A stretch of DNA of 64,000 bases from Bovifimicola ammoniilytica. GTDB lineage: Bacteria; Bacillota; Clostridia; Lachnospirales; Lachnospiraceae. Shown here piece by piece: positions 41,612-51,446 of this stretch. The position numbers and the translations under genes were made by a program. Below the pieces are notes generated by a model, which saw only the letters and a list, made by a program, of their open reading frames with translations, ran no database searches and was not told the DNA's origin. Every line of letters starts with the position of its first letter. Position 1 is the first letter of the stretch. The stretch lies in NCBI RefSeq assembly GCF_025567085.1, contig NZ_JAOQJN010000006.1, positions 124,001 to 188,000 on the forward strand, in the 5' to 3' direction.

Positions 41612-44600
41612 TAAGAATTATCAGCAGGTCAAAGCAACCGATGCAAAAGGAAATACAATTACTTATAAGTATGACAGCATGGGACGTGTCATAGAAGAGA
41701 GTAATAAAGATTTTGGAACAAAGCTCTATGAATATGACAAAGCAGGAAATCTGAAAAAATATACCGATGGAAATGGAAATGCAACCGTATCCAAGTTTGA
41801 TTCTCTTGGACAGGTGCTTCAGTCCAAAGATGCAGTTGGTAATATAACCAAATATGAATATGACGCATTAGGAAATGAAACCAAGATTACTTATGGAGAT
41901 GGAAGCAGCCATTCCAAGGAATATGATAACTGCGGAAGACTCGCTAAAGAGACAGATGAATTAGGTGCAGTTACCACTTATACTTATGATGCGGCAGACA
42001 ATCTGGTATCAAAATCAGATGACAGTGGAAGAACCTGGACTTATACCTACGATAATACAGGAAACCGCTTAAGTGAAACCAACCCAGAAGGTGGAACTAC
42101 CACATATACTTATGATAAAGCAGGAAATCTGGTATCTTCTACCGATGAAGAGGGAAGAACAGATACTTATGCTTACGACAAGGCAGGAAATCTGACTACA
42201 TCCAAAGATGCCCTTGGATATACCGTATCCATGAAGTATGACTTAAATGGAAATCTGGTATCCTCTACCGATGAAAATGGAAATACCAGTACCATGACTT
42301 ACGATGGTAATGGAAACATGACATCGGTAAGCGATGCAAAGGGCAACATTACAGCAATGAAATATGATTCCACCGACAATCTGGAACAGACGGTGGATGC
42401 CCTGAAAGGAAAGACCACTTACGAATACGATTCACAGGGCAACAGCACAAAGATGACAGATGCCCTCGGCAATGCGTATAGTTATGTGTATGATAAAGAG
42501 GGAAATAACACATCCATAATACTGCCGACAGGGGACAAGGTGCTGATGGAGTACGATGCCATCGGACAGCTTGTAAAATGTACGGATGCACAGGGACTCG
42601 TAATTACCTATCAATATGACGGAGCAGGCAACCTGATCCATTCCTCCGACAATGGTGGAAACAGTATGGATTATACTTATGATGGTGCCGGAAATGTACT
42701 GACACAGACCGATGAACTCGGCCGGACAGCAACCTATCAGTACGATCAGTATGGCAGACTCCTGAAACTTACTGAAGCAGACGGAAGTACCACATCTTAT
42801 GGGTATGATGTTATGGACCGTATTACAGCGGTAACGGATGCAGAAGGACATAGAACCACCTTTACTTACGATAAAGTTGGCAACCAGTTATCTATGACAG
42901 AAGAAGACGAAGCCACTTACCAGTACGCATATGATAAGAAAGACCGGGTGATCTCCCAGACAAATCCTCTCGGAGCATCTAGTACCTTTAAATATGACGG
43001 AAATGATAATGTGACGGAAGCGGCGGATGAAAACGGTACAGTCACCAAATATGCTTACGATAAAAACGATAATCTCGTATCCCAGACCGATGGAAATGGA
43101 AATACGACAACCTACCAGTATGATGAACTGGACCGCAAAATTGGAGAGACATCTCCATTAAAAGAAACCAATGAATACCGCTATGATGCCATTGGTAATC
43201 TTACCAAATCGAAAGATCCGATGGGACTTATTACGGAATACAAATATGACAGCTTAAGTAATCTGACAGAACAGATTTCTCCAAAGGGAGCAGTTACCAA
43301 ATATGATTACGACAAGCATGGCAATGTCATTTCTGTAACGGATGCAAAGGGAAATGAGACACAGTACAGTGTTGACCTGAATGACAATGTCACAAAGATG
43401 ACACAGGCGAATGGCGGAGAGTATACCTACAGTTATGATAAAGCCGGACGTCTGAAGAGTATGACCAGTCCACTGGGTTATACTAAAAATTTCTCTTATG
43501 ATAAAGTGGACAATGTGGTAAAAGAAAGCGACAGCTTAAAGAGTACCACCACTTATACTTACGATAAGCTCCATAACATGAAGTCTTCTACCAATGCACT
43601 GGATGGAACAACCAGCTTTTCTTATGATAAGTATGGCAATCTGGTGAAGGAGACAGATCCACTTGGACGGAGCAATACCTACAGTTATGACATGGCAGGC
43701 CAGATGACTTCTGCAGCTGATCCGCTTGGTAAGATAACTGCTTATACTTACGACCCGGCAGGAAATATTACTGAGATCACCAAACCGGGTGGAAGAAAGA
43801 CCAGCTATGGATATGATAAGAATTATAATGTTACATCTGTAACAGACCCGATGGGCTATGTTGCAAAGACAGTCTACGATAAAGACAACCGTGTAACAGA
43901 AGAGACCGATGCACTGGGGCAGAAGGAATCCTATACCTATGATAAGGACAGCAGGGTAACTTCTATTACAGACAAGCGTGGATTCACAACGGGATTTGAT
44001 TACGATGCACATGGTAATATTCAGGTTGTTACAGATAAGACCGGATTAAAGAGCCATCTGGAATATGACAAGAATGACAATCTGACAAAAGTAACCGATG
44101 CCCTTGGCGGTGTAACAACTTACGGTTACGACAACATGGATAACCTGGTGACCTTCACCAATGCAGCAAATAAGACAACGAATTATACTTATGATTTGGA
44201 AGGCAACCTGACATCCATCAAAGATCCGGCAGGAAGAACAGAGAAATTCGACTATGATGAAAAAGGCAGACTGACCGGACATACACAGGCAAGCGGCAAG
44301 AAAACCACGTATGATTACGACAAACTGAATGACCTGTTGGAGAAATCATATCAGGACGCAAAAGGCGAGAAATCCGAAAAGGACGTGACCTACGCATATA
44401 ACAGCGCCGGGGAACGGGTATCCATGAAGGATCAGACTGGTAAGAGCAGTTACGAATACGATGCGCTCGGAAGAATCACAAAAGTAACAAGCGGTTCGAA
44501 AAAAGATGTCAGCTACGTCTATGATGATGCAGATAATCTGCAGGCAATCGTATACCCGGATGGTACAAAGGTCAGCTATGAATATGACTTAAATGATAAT

Positions 44601-47348
44601 CTGGTAAAACTGACAGACCGTAATGGAAAAGTAACCACCTACAAGCATGATGCACTGAATCGTGTGACAGAAGTCATTAGAAGCAATGGAACAAAGACGG
44701 AAGTATCTTACGATGCAGAAGATCATATCACAAAGATTGTGAATACCTGTGGTTCCTGCGGCAAGGTAATCAGCACTTATGAGTACAAGTACAATGATCA
44801 GGGATATGTAGTCAGCGAGACAGCGACCGAACTGGAAGCCGGAACAAGAAAGGCACCAAGCTGGGAAGACTGGTACAACTGGGGCGACACACAGAAAGAG
44901 ACAGACAAAGCAGACTGTGAGCATCAGGAAAAAGAGATCCAGACGACTCGTACCTATGAATACGATGACAACTGGGAACTGACGCGCTGTACAGAAAAAG
45001 CAGAGGGCGGTAAAAAGACAGTCCATAATTATACTTATGACAAGATTGGAAACCGGACCTCTTACGAGAAGATCGAAGATGGTGTCAGCAAAGCAAAATA
45101 TAACTACAAGTACAACGATTCCAACCAGCTCATCAAACGCACGAATGCAAAAATCTGGGGCGATCCGGGAACAACCTACAGCTATGATAAAGATGGCAAT
45201 CTGATCCAGGAATGTGATAAGACAAACAGTGCAGATCCGGTCACTTATGAATACACAGCTGAGAATCGACTGGCAGTCGTAAAACAGGGTGGAACAGTCC
45301 TGATGGCAGCCATGTATGATGGAGATAACAACCGGGTATTCGAACTGGATAACACCTATAAATGGGAAGACTGCTATGGCGATGAAGTCCTGATCCCGGA
45401 GAACCAGCGTACAGAAGATGGTGACAGTCCGAAAGAACAGCTTGCATCTCTGGTAAAAGGTGGTTCAAATGCTAAAGGTTATACACTGACAGAGTATATC
45501 AACGATATCAATCGTGAAAATACAGAAGTCCTTGCAGAGTATGGATCAGACGAGAAAGTACGTCAGGCTTATACTTATGGAGAAAGTGGAATCGGAGAAC
45601 GGGTAAGCGTTGATAAATCGAAAGAAAGCAGTTATTATTTATATGACGGAAGAAACAGCGTGACCGGAATCCTGACCGAAACAGCTAATCTGACGAACAG
45701 CTATCAGTATGATCCATACGGAAACCTTACATCAGGAACCGCAGATGGAGTCAATTATTATGGCTACAACGGGGAGTCCACAAATGTAAAAACAGGACTT
45801 CAGTATCTGCGGGCAAGATACTATGACGCAGAGAACGGAACCTTTACAACTGAAGATAGTGACCTTGGAACGACAGAAAATCCATTAACCAGAAATCGCT
45901 ATGACTATACGACCAATAATCCGTTGAATTACAGTGATCCAACAGGACATTCATTATGGAGCAGGATTAAGAGTACAGCTAAAAAAGCAGCAAAAGCAGT
46001 CAAGAGTGTCGGCAAGAAAATCGTTAATACTGCAAAAAAGGTAGTCAAAACAGTAGTAAATACAGCTAAGAAAGCGGCAAAAACTATTGTTAATGCAGTA
46101 AAGGGTGCAGCAAAAACTGTAAAAAATGCGGTTACACATCCAAAAAAGACATATCAATCTGTGCGGAGTAGCGTGACGAATTCATACCGAAAAGTTGTAT
46201 CAAGAGGTAGCAGTTTTGTCCGTTCGGTAAGTAATGGTGTTCAGAAAATTGGAAAAACTTATACATCTTTTAAATCCTATGTTTCAGAACGAACATCAGA
46301 AATTCGTTCTGAAGTAGTACGCCACATGTGTACCACAACGAATCGTATTACAGATCAGTTGGGCAAAGTAAACTGGAAAAATGTAGCGATTGGTGTAACA
46401 GCAATGGTAGTGTCCGGTGTTGTGGTTGCGGCAACAGGCGGTTTAGCAACTGGAGCAGTTCTGGCAGCATTGCCAGCAATGGGTGGATTAGGAACTGCGA
46501 TGGTTTCAGGAGCTGTAGCAGGTGCAATTGGTGGTGCTTCTTATGGAGCAATAAGTTCTGGATTGTCAGGAAATAGTTTGAAGCAAGTTGCAAAAGATAC
46601 CTTAACAGGCGGATTAACAGGAGCAATATCTGGAGGTGTTTTGGGTGGTCTTACTTATGGCGCCGGTAAAGCACTTAGTGCAGTGAAGGACTTGGTAAAA
46701 GGAAAATCTAGTTCAACTAAGCCGGGGCATATCACTGAAATGGCTACAAAAAAACTGGATTATACAAGTGAAAATGAAGCACCTTTATTAACACAAACAG
46801 ATCAATCTTCCGCTTCAAAGGTTACCGCAAGAAATAATTCCGCTTCTATATCGGACAATAATATTGAGTCAGTGGCTGCGGGGAATAATACTACTAAGTC
46901 GACTACAGCATCAAAACAAGGAAATAATGTAAAAACAGCTACTACGAATACCGCTGAAAATAATGCTGAAGCAACATCGGGATACTATAAAGATAATAAT
47001 GGTAGATGGCATAGGAAAAATGGACAGTTTGCATCAAATGAAGAGGTTGGCATACCATCTAAGAAAACAAGTGCTAGTCATAATCATGGAAACTCTTTGG
47101 AAGATACAAGAACAAATTATGGATATGCATTAGTGGATAAAGATACTAATGAAATATTAAAATTTGGTGAAACATTGAATCCTGAAAAAAGATATTCTCA
47201 AAAGTATCTAAATGAAAATAATGCGGTGATGAAAGTTATAGAAAGTGGAAGTAAGCGAGATATTCATATGTGGCAATATGATATGAACAAATATTATGAA
47301 TCAAAGTATGGAGAATTTCCACCATTATTAAAAAGTAAGGGATGGTGA
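41517..47348 (+). CDS. RHS/YD-repeat protein with GIY-YIG-like C-terminal toxin, 5' truncated
   Basis: The frame encodes about 60 YD repeats (pattern YxYDxxGNLxxxTDxxG, 41575 to about 45700), a core-associated segment LQYLRARYYDAENGTFTTED...LTRNRYDYTTNNPLNYSDPTGHS (ends near residue 1480), then a variable region: a Lys/Ala-rich stretch, a glycine-rich hydrophobic span (about 1620-1720) and a C-terminal domain from about 1865 with NYGYALVDKDTNEILKFGETLNPEKRYSQ. The Y-G-Y ... K-F-G-x-T ... R pattern resembles a GIY-YIG/URI nuclease. The first 17 codons come from kinase DNA read in another frame, so the native N-terminal secretion part is missing and no ribosome binding site precedes ATG 41517 or 41562. 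It may be a silent toxin cassette or expressed by coupling. Confidence 0.85.
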   Translation: MSGIHLWYILWEFYVMTSGTDPKGNQISYVYDKNYQQVKATDAKGNTITYKYDSMGRVIEESNKDFGTKLYEYDKAGNLKKYTDGNGNATVSKFDSLGQVLQSKDAVGNITKYEYDALGNETKITYGDGSSHSKEYDNCGRLAKETDELGAVTTYTYDAADNLVSKSDDSGRTWTYTYDNTGNRLSETNPEGGTTTYTYDKAGNLVSSTDEEGRTDTYAYDKAGNLTTSKDALGYTVSMKYDLNGNLVSSTDENGNTSTMTYDGNGNMTSVSDAKGNITAMKYDSTDNLEQTVDALKGKTTYEYDSQGNSTKMTDALGNAYSYVYDKEGNNTSIILPTGDKVLMEYDAIGQLVKCTDAQGLVITYQYDGAGNLIHSSDNGGNSMDYTYDGAGNVLTQTDELGRTATYQYDQYGRLLKLTEADGSTTSYGYDVMDRITAVTDAEGHRTTFTYDKVGNQLSMTEEDEATYQYAYDKKDRVISQTNPLGASSTFKYDGNDNVTEAADENGTVTKYAYDKNDNLVSQTDGNGNTTTYQYDELDRKIGETSPLKETNEYRYDAIGNLTKSKDPMGLITEYKYDSLSNLTEQISPKGAVTKYDYDKHGNVISVTDAKGNETQYSVDLNDNVTKMTQANGGEYTYSYDKAGRLKSMTSPLGYTKNFSYDKVDNVVKESDSLKSTTTYTYDKLHNMKSSTNALDGTTSFSYDKYGNLVKETDPLGRSNTYSYDMAGQMTSAADPLGKITAYTYDPAGNITEITKPGGRKTSYGYDKNYNVTSVTDPMGYVAKTVYDKDNRVTEETDALGQKESYTYDKDSRVTSITDKRGFTTGFDYDAHGNIQVVTDKTGLKSHLEYDKNDNLTKVTDALGGVTTYGYDNMDNLVTFTNAANKTTNYTYDLEGNLTSIKDPAGRTEKFDYDEKGRLTGHTQASGKKTTYDYDKLNDLLEKSYQDAKGEKSEKDVTYAYNSAGERVSMKDQTGKSSYEYDALGRITKVTSGSKKDVSYVYDDADNLQAIVYPDGTKVSYEYDLNDNLVKLTDRNGKVTTYKHDALNRVTEVIRSNGTKTEVSYDAEDHITKIVNTCGSCGKVISTYEYKYNDQGYVVSETATELEAGTRKAPSWEDWYNWGDTQKETDKADCEHQEKEIQTTRTYEYDDNWELTRCTEKAEGGKKTVHNYTYDKIGNRTSYEKIEDGVSKAKYNYKYNDSNQLIKRTNAKIWGDPGTTYSYDKDGNLIQECDKTNSADPVTYEYTAENRLAVVKQGGTVLMAAMYDGDNNRVFELDNTYKWEDCYGDEVLIPENQRTEDGDSPKEQLASLVKGGSNAKGYTLTEYINDINRENTEVLAEYGSDEKVRQAYTYGESGIGERVSVDKSKESSYYLYDGRNSVTGILTETANLTNSYQYDPYGNLTSGTADGVNYYGYNGESTNVKTGLQYLRARYYDAENGTFTTEDSDLGTTENPLTRNRYDYTTNNPLNYSDPTGHSLWSRIKSTAKKAAKAVKSVGKKIVNTAKKVVKTVVNTAKKAAKTIVNAVKGAAKTVKNAVTHPKKTYQSVRSSVTNSYRKVVSRGSSFVRSVSNGVQKIGKTYTSFKSYVSERTSEIRSEVVRHMCTTTNRITDQLGKVNWKNVAIGVTAMVVSGVVVAATGGLATGAVLAALPAMGGLGTAMVSGAVAGAIGGASYGAISSGLSGNSLKQVAKDTLTGGLTGAISGGVLGGLTYGAGKALSAVKDLVKGKSSSTKPGHITEMATKKLDYTSENEAPLLTQTDQSSASKVTARNNSASISDNNIESVAAGNNTTKSTTASKQGNNVKTATTNTAENNAEATSGYYKDNNGRWHRKNGQFASNEEVGIPSKKTSASHNHGNSLEDTRTNYGYALVDKDTNEILKFGETLNPEKRYSQKYLNENNAVMKVIESGSKRDIHMWQYDMNKYYESKYGEFPPLLKSKGW

Positions 47349-47424
47349 TGAAATAATAAATAAAAGTTTAATTAATGAAATTGTTTAGGTAGTTGGTAAT
47401 GAATATAGAAGGAGGTTATAAGAA

Positions 47425-47847
47425 ATGGAATTGAATATTAATTCGCCATCATATTTTACAAAACAATATGGGGTTATCGATGAAATCTACAGCATGTGCA
47501 GAGGTATATCAAAACATGTTGAAAATAAGCAGTACAGTGATCTTGTAGATATAGTTGGTATAACACCAATTATAGCACCTAAAGATATTATAGAACAGGG
47601 CCTTTTTAAACAAGAAAAGAAGTGTGATATAAAATATGGTTTTGCATCGGTTAGTCTCTGGATTGATTATGATGAATACTTAAAAGCTGATATAACGGAT
47701 AAACAGATTATGATAGTAAAAAATATATTAGCATCCATAAAAACGATATCTCGAAAAGCAAAAATAGATTATAAACAGTTTTGTGAGGATATATTTCAAT
47801 ATTGCAAGCTGATAAATCTTCCGATAGAATCAAATTTAAAAGTATAA
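47425..47847 (+). CDS. Probable immunity protein for the RHS toxin
   Basis: The 140-aa acidic soluble protein begins MELNINSPSYFTKQYGVIDEIYSMCRG and includes DIVGITPIIAPKDIIEQGLFKQ and GFASVSLWIDYDEYLKADITDKQIMIVKNILASIKTI. I recall immunity families of this shape but cannot name one with certainty. It starts 77 nt after the RHS stop with an AGGAGG site, has the same low GC as the toxin end, and lies at the normal immunity position. Confidence 0.7.
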   Translation: MELNINSPSYFTKQYGVIDEIYSMCRGISKHVENKQYSDLVDIVGITPIIAPKDIIEQGLFKQEKKCDIKYGFASVSLWIDYDEYLKADITDKQIMIVKNILASIKTISRKAKIDYKQFCEDIFQYCKLINLPIESNLKV

Positions 47848-47856
47848 ATTATAGAG

Positions 47857-49403
47857 ATGAGCAAAACATATTGATCCAAAAGTAGAACTTGGCAGTTAGC
47901 TCCCATAAAGTTTGAGGTTGCGATTTTATGGCATAGCAAAGCTAACGTAAGTCCAAAACTTACGAAATCATAAGACTATGAGAATTTTTTAATCAAGCAA
48001 TTCGTTTTATTGTTTTTAGTTTGCGATAAGACTGACCAGAATGGCTAGTGATTGCGGCAACGGCAACTGCTAGTAAACTGATATGGGCAAGTGTGTTTAA
48101 GTTTGTAACAGATGCTTTATTTCTTACCCACATCCGCTCTTGACCAGTATTTTTAAAACGCGAATTATAGCGTTCACATTCTGTGCGGAGTGAATAATTA
48201 CTTTTAAAATATTTGCTGTCCCTATCAATGGAAAGTCTTAAATCATCAGGAATGGTGAGATATCTCGTACAGCCACGATGCTTTTTACCATTATAGAAAT
48301 TTTTGTGGTGGCATGGGCAAAGGGTATCTTTACTTGATTTTAGAGGACAACAAAACTTTTGACGGGTACGACCACAATCGGAAAACTTACCATCCTTCCA
48401 CATGGCAAGCCCTGCTTCGCAAATGGGATTCCCTTGAGGAAGAAGTTTCGGATTTTTGGTATTACGTTTGTTTAATGGAATGATACATTCTCCATTGTAA
48501 AGTTCCTTAACCTGATTGTAGATATTTTTGACATCGTAACCTTTGTCGGCAAGGAATATGCAGTCCGTTATTGGTTGAAAGGAATGGGTAGCAGCAAGGA
48601 TATCTAAAGCGACGGTAGCATCATGAACTTCCGCGGTTGTGGTCATTTCATAAATAGGAAGACCTGAAATACAGTCTACAAGGACATGGTTTTTATAGCC
48701 CCAATAAAATTCATATTTTTTCTCATTCGTTTGATTGGATGCAGTGTGGACGCCGAGTCTACAATCTGAATCCGCCCTTGGTTGATTTCCGGGCTTAAAC
48801 TTATTTGAGAGAAAAGATTTCGGATTATTCTGTGAAGTATTTGCAGAGACAGGAGTTGAATCTAAGCCAATAAAAGAAGTGTCTACAATACCTTCTTTAG
48901 AAAGGAATAGCACCTGAGTTTTCATGATTTTAGAGAGAACTTTGTTATCAAAATTTTTCAAGAAGCGATCAAAAGTCCAATAAGAAGGAAGTGGACGAGA
49001 AATATCAAAGCCACAAAAATGCGCAATCAGAAGATTATTGTGAAGATAATCGACAAGATCGGAAATCATGGAGAAACCTTCGCATTTCATGACAATAAAG
49101 GAACAAATCATAGCGTGGTTTGAAAACCCTTTTCTTCCTGTTTTGGGGAATTCCGGAACAAAGGATAAATCAAGATTCAGAAAAAGAGAATCATAAAACT
49201 TTGCAACTGGTTGTGAAGTGAAAAGACGGATGTCTTTCAAAATTTCTTGACGATAGATAACAATCAGCTCCTTTCGGTGAATTGATTTTGACAACTTAAT
49301 TATACCATTTGGAGTTGATTGTTACTATAAATTTGGAGTGATAAAAGAGGTTGCCATGCCTCGCAAACCCGCATAAATACTGAATGTGTGGAGTTTTGCT
49401 CAT
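47857..49403 (-). mobile_element. Insertion sequence (IS4/IS5-superfamily DDE transposase)
   Basis: ATGAGCAAAAC at 47857-47867 is the exact inverse of 49393-49403, giving 11-bp terminal inverted repeats around a single - strand transposase gene. No clear target-site duplication flanks them. The non-coding end at 47868-47992 holds inverted-repeat stems (e.g. 47937-47963 region). It separates the immunity gene from the exported protein gene. Confidence 0.75.
47993..49294 (-). CDS. DDE transposase of the insertion sequence
   Basis: The 433-aa transposase has an N-terminal DUF772-like domain (GRKGFSNHAMICSFIVMKCEGFS...LVDYLHNNLLIAHFCGFD), the first catalytic Asp in VDTSFIGLDSTPV, a second in TDCIFLADKGYDVKNIY and a late Glu in RTECERYNSRFKN (the YR..E arrangement of IS4/IS5-type enzymes). 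A cysteine cluster (CPLKSSKDTLCPCHH) lies between. It is full length with no visible disruption. The ribosome binding site on the - strand is AAGGAG. Confidence 0.88.
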   Translation of the reverse strand: MSKSIHRKELIVIYRQEILKDIRLFTSQPVAKFYDSLFLNLDLSFVPEFPKTGRKGFSNHAMICSFIVMKCEGFSMISDLVDYLHNNLLIAHFCGFDISRPLPSYWTFDRFLKNFDNKVLSKIMKTQVLFLSKEGIVDTSFIGLDSTPVSANTSQNNPKSFLSNKFKPGNQPRADSDCRLGVHTASNQTNEKKYEFYWGYKNHVLVDCISGLPIYEMTTTAEVHDATVALDILAATHSFQPITDCIFLADKGYDVKNIYNQVKELYNGECIIPLNKRNTKNPKLLPQGNPICEAGLAMWKDGKFSDCGRTRQKFCCPLKSSKDTLCPCHHKNFYNGKKHRGCTRYLTIPDDLRLSIDRDSKYFKSNYSLRTECERYNSRFKNTGQERMWVRNKASVTNLNTLAHISLLAVAVAAITSHSGQSYRKLKTIKRIA

Positions 49404-49422
49404 GGCTAATAAATTAGTCAGT

Positions 49423-49467
49423 GGAGGTGAGAGGCATTGTTAATAATTACAATGCCTCGAAAATATG
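49423..49467 (+). promoter_or_regulatory. Ribosome binding site separated from its start codon by a perfect hairpin
   Basis: GGAGG lies at 49423-49427 and the first in-frame ATG at 49465. Between them a perfect 10-bp stem (49431-49440 with 49449-49458, 8-nt loop TAATAATT) occupies 28 nt. Folding it brings GGAGG to 9 nt effective spacing from the ATG. An in-frame stop at 49441 excludes an earlier start. Confidence 0.7.
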
Positions 49468-50151
49468 AGACGAAAAATTATAATAGTAATTGTAGTTGTG
49501 GTTCTGGTTATAGTAGCTACAATAACATTTTTTGTGATAAAAGATTTACAGCAGGAGAAAAGTCTTCGAAAAGAAATTGATGAAATTCAAAAAGAAATGG
49601 TAGATTTTGAACAAATAGATGTAGACAAAATAAGCAAAAAATTAAAAGCTACAGTAACTACAGGAGATTATGCCAAAATTGAGAAAGCCATAAAAAACTA
49701 TATGGCAGATAATTTAAATACGATGCTAACAATTTCAGAGGCTTTAAATGATGAAGTAATACCAAATGCGCTTACTGCAGAAAATTATCAGAATGATGGT
49801 CCCGATTTTGTAAAAACAAGGAAAATTTTAAAAAATACACAAGATAAACTCAGTGCTTCAAAAGAGACGATGATAATATTGTCAAAAGACGATACGGTTA
49901 TGTCTTATTTAAAGAATGTTGATGATTCGTATTATATTGATTTATATAAAGAAATGGTGGGAGAAGAAAGTTCGGTTGATGATATTAAAAAAAATATTGA
50001 CGATATAGTGAATTTGATTCAATCCCAGCAAAATGTTTTGGAATTTCTTTCAGAAAATAAAAATATGTGGAATGTGCAAAACGGAAAAATTCAGTTTGAT
50101 GATGATATTTTATTAAATCAATATAATCAATTACTTTTAGCCGTTCAATAA
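49465..50151 (+). CDS. Membrane-anchored helical protein of unknown function
   Basis: The 228-aa protein has an N-terminal anchor (KIIIVIVVVVLVIVATITFFVI, residues 4-25) and a long mostly helical extracytoplasmic part (LRKEIDEIQKEMVDFEQIDVDKISKKL, NTQDKLSASKETMIIL). I recognise no domain. It pairs with the lipoprotein gene 17 nt downstream and shares its low GC. Context (behind an RHS/immunity pair) hints at a surface or antagonism role but gives no function. Confidence 0.75.
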   Translation: MRRKIIIVIVVVVLVIVATITFFVIKDLQQEKSLRKEIDEIQKEMVDFEQIDVDKISKKLKATVTTGDYAKIEKAIKNYMADNLNTMLTISEALNDEVIPNALTAENYQNDGPDFVKTRKILKNTQDKLSASKETMIILSKDDTVMSYLKNVDDSYYIDLYKEMVGEESSVDDIKKNIDDIVNLIQSQQNVLEFLSENKNMWNVQNGKIQFDDDILLNQYNQLLLAVQ

Positions 50152-50168
50152 AAAACGAAGGAGAGAAT

Positions 50169-50795
50169 ATGCAAAAGAAGAATTGTGTTTTGTGCATAAG
50201 TATAGGAATTATAGTATGTATATTGTTATCAGCTTGCTCCAAACAACCAGACTTCGATGCCAAATCCTACGTCCAAAGTTCTCTTGATGCATACTATCAT
50301 GGAGAATATAAGGACTATGCGAATCTGTTAGAAATCTCGGAAAAAGATGCCAAGAAAGAAATCGAAGAGGATTTTAATGAGAGCATCCAACAGCAATTTG
50401 ATGATTCTGATAACATTACGGACAAAGGAATTGCTGATTATGCGGAAAAACTGGCAGAAGTAAAGAAACTGGCAAAATACAAAGTACAGGATGTGAAAGA
50501 AGAGGATGGAGTCTATACAGTAAGTGTACAAGTTGAACCATCCAATGTATTTCAGACATTGCAACAAAGCTCTACAGAGGTAAGCAATGAAAAAATAAAG
50601 CAGGGATTGGATGGAAATGATCCAGAAGTCTTTGCAGCTGTATTAACAGAAAGTGTCCAGAAGAGTCTTGAAAAGAACAGTTATGGAAAAACTGTTACTG
50701 TAAAAGTATCAGTGGAAAAAGATAATTCAGGAAAGTATGGTCTTTCGGATACAGAGATGAGTAAGCTGGAAACAGCGATGTTTCCAACAGAATAA
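50169..50795 (+). CDS. Lipoprotein of unknown function (DUF5105-like)
   Basis: The 208-aa protein has a lipoprotein signal peptide with lipobox LLSAC (Cys23), then an acidic helical region with SSLDAYYHGEYKDYANLLEISEKDAKKEIEEDF, which resembles DUF5105-type Firmicutes lipoproteins with a cystatin-like fold. It would be anchored outside the membrane. It follows the membrane-anchored helical protein in one operon ending in a terminator. Confidence 0.78.
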   Translation: MQKKNCVLCISIGIIVCILLSACSKQPDFDAKSYVQSSLDAYYHGEYKDYANLLEISEKDAKKEIEEDFNESIQQQFDDSDNITDKGIADYAEKLAEVKKLAKYKVQDVKEEDGVYTVSVQVEPSNVFQTLQQSSTEVSNEKIKQGLDGNDPEVFAAVLTESVQKSLEKNSYGKTVTVKVSVEKDNSGKYGLSDTEMSKLETAMFPTE

Positions 50796-50804
50796 GAATG
50801 AATG

Positions 50805-50846
50805 GAAAGCTATCAGAGGAAAAAAACTGGTAGCTTTCTTTTGTTT
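50805..50846 (+). terminator. Terminator after the lipoprotein gene
   Basis: GAAAGCTATCAG (50805-50816) pairs with CTGGTAGCTTTC (50827-50838) through one G-U pair, followed by TTTTGTTT. Confidence 0.85.
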
Positions 50847-50961
50847 CAAAAACAGAGACTTGTTAAAAAGCTATTGTAATAAGCGAATCAGAAAAGTTAT
50901 AATAAATGATAATGGATGGCAGAGGTCATCCATTCATTATGAGAAAAAGAAGGGATCCCAC

Positions 50962-51327
50962 ATGAACCAACAAGAAATATTCACATACATCCAAAAGCAA
51001 TACCCCACCCATCCAGACACCATCAACAAATCCGGATACCTCGTCACCATCTTCAAAAACCCAAGAACCGCCGCACCTTATGCCATCTTTTACCAACCAG
51101 CTGAAAGAACAACTTTCATGGAAGTTCAGGCAGAGCCGGACATGATAGGCAACTACATCGAAATGTATCACCTTGCTCCGGCAAAGTACATGGACAAGAA
51201 GCACTGGCTGGCAGTTCCGTTGGATGGTTCTGTCAGCGATTCAAAAGTTCTGGATTTACTCGATATGAGCTACGACCTCGTAGACGGACAGGCAGAAACA
51301 GATGGAGAGACAGGAGCAGATAGATAG
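50962..51327 (+). CDS. MmcQ/YjbR-family protein
   Basis: The 121-aa protein has VTIFKNPRTAAPYAIFYQPAE..., YHLAPAKYMDKKHWLAVPLDGSVSDSKVLDLLDMSYDLV, the MmcQ/YjbR (CyaY-like fold) signature. Its biochemical role is unclear; it is a DNA-binding-like small protein family. ATG 50962 is chosen because the family fold begins there and the upstream extension is non-conserved and overlaps the terminator region. Its GC is higher than its left neighbours. Confidence 0.82.
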   Translation: MNQQEIFTYIQKQYPTHPDTINKSGYLVTIFKNPRTAAPYAIFYQPAERTTFMEVQAEPDMIGNYIEMYHLAPAKYMDKKHWLAVPLDGSVSDSKVLDLLDMSYDLVDGQAETDGETGADR

Positions 51328-51446
51328 GGGCAGACGGACAGGCAACAGACAGTACGCCAGAAGAAAAAGATTGACAATTCTGACCACACATTCCATAATG
51401 ACGATAGTGGTTCGAGAGAACTAACAGGAAAAATGGGAGAGACAAC

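Noticed and set aside
44589..45026. Antisense hydrophobic ORFs over the RHS gene
   Set aside because: They arise from the repetitive TAT-GAT codons of the YD repeats read in reverse; no ribosome binding sites.
41575..45700. Long tandem repeat region that could be mistaken for a repeat array or CRISPR
   Set aside because: It is coding YD-repeat sequence in one open frame with variable units and no spacers of fixed length.
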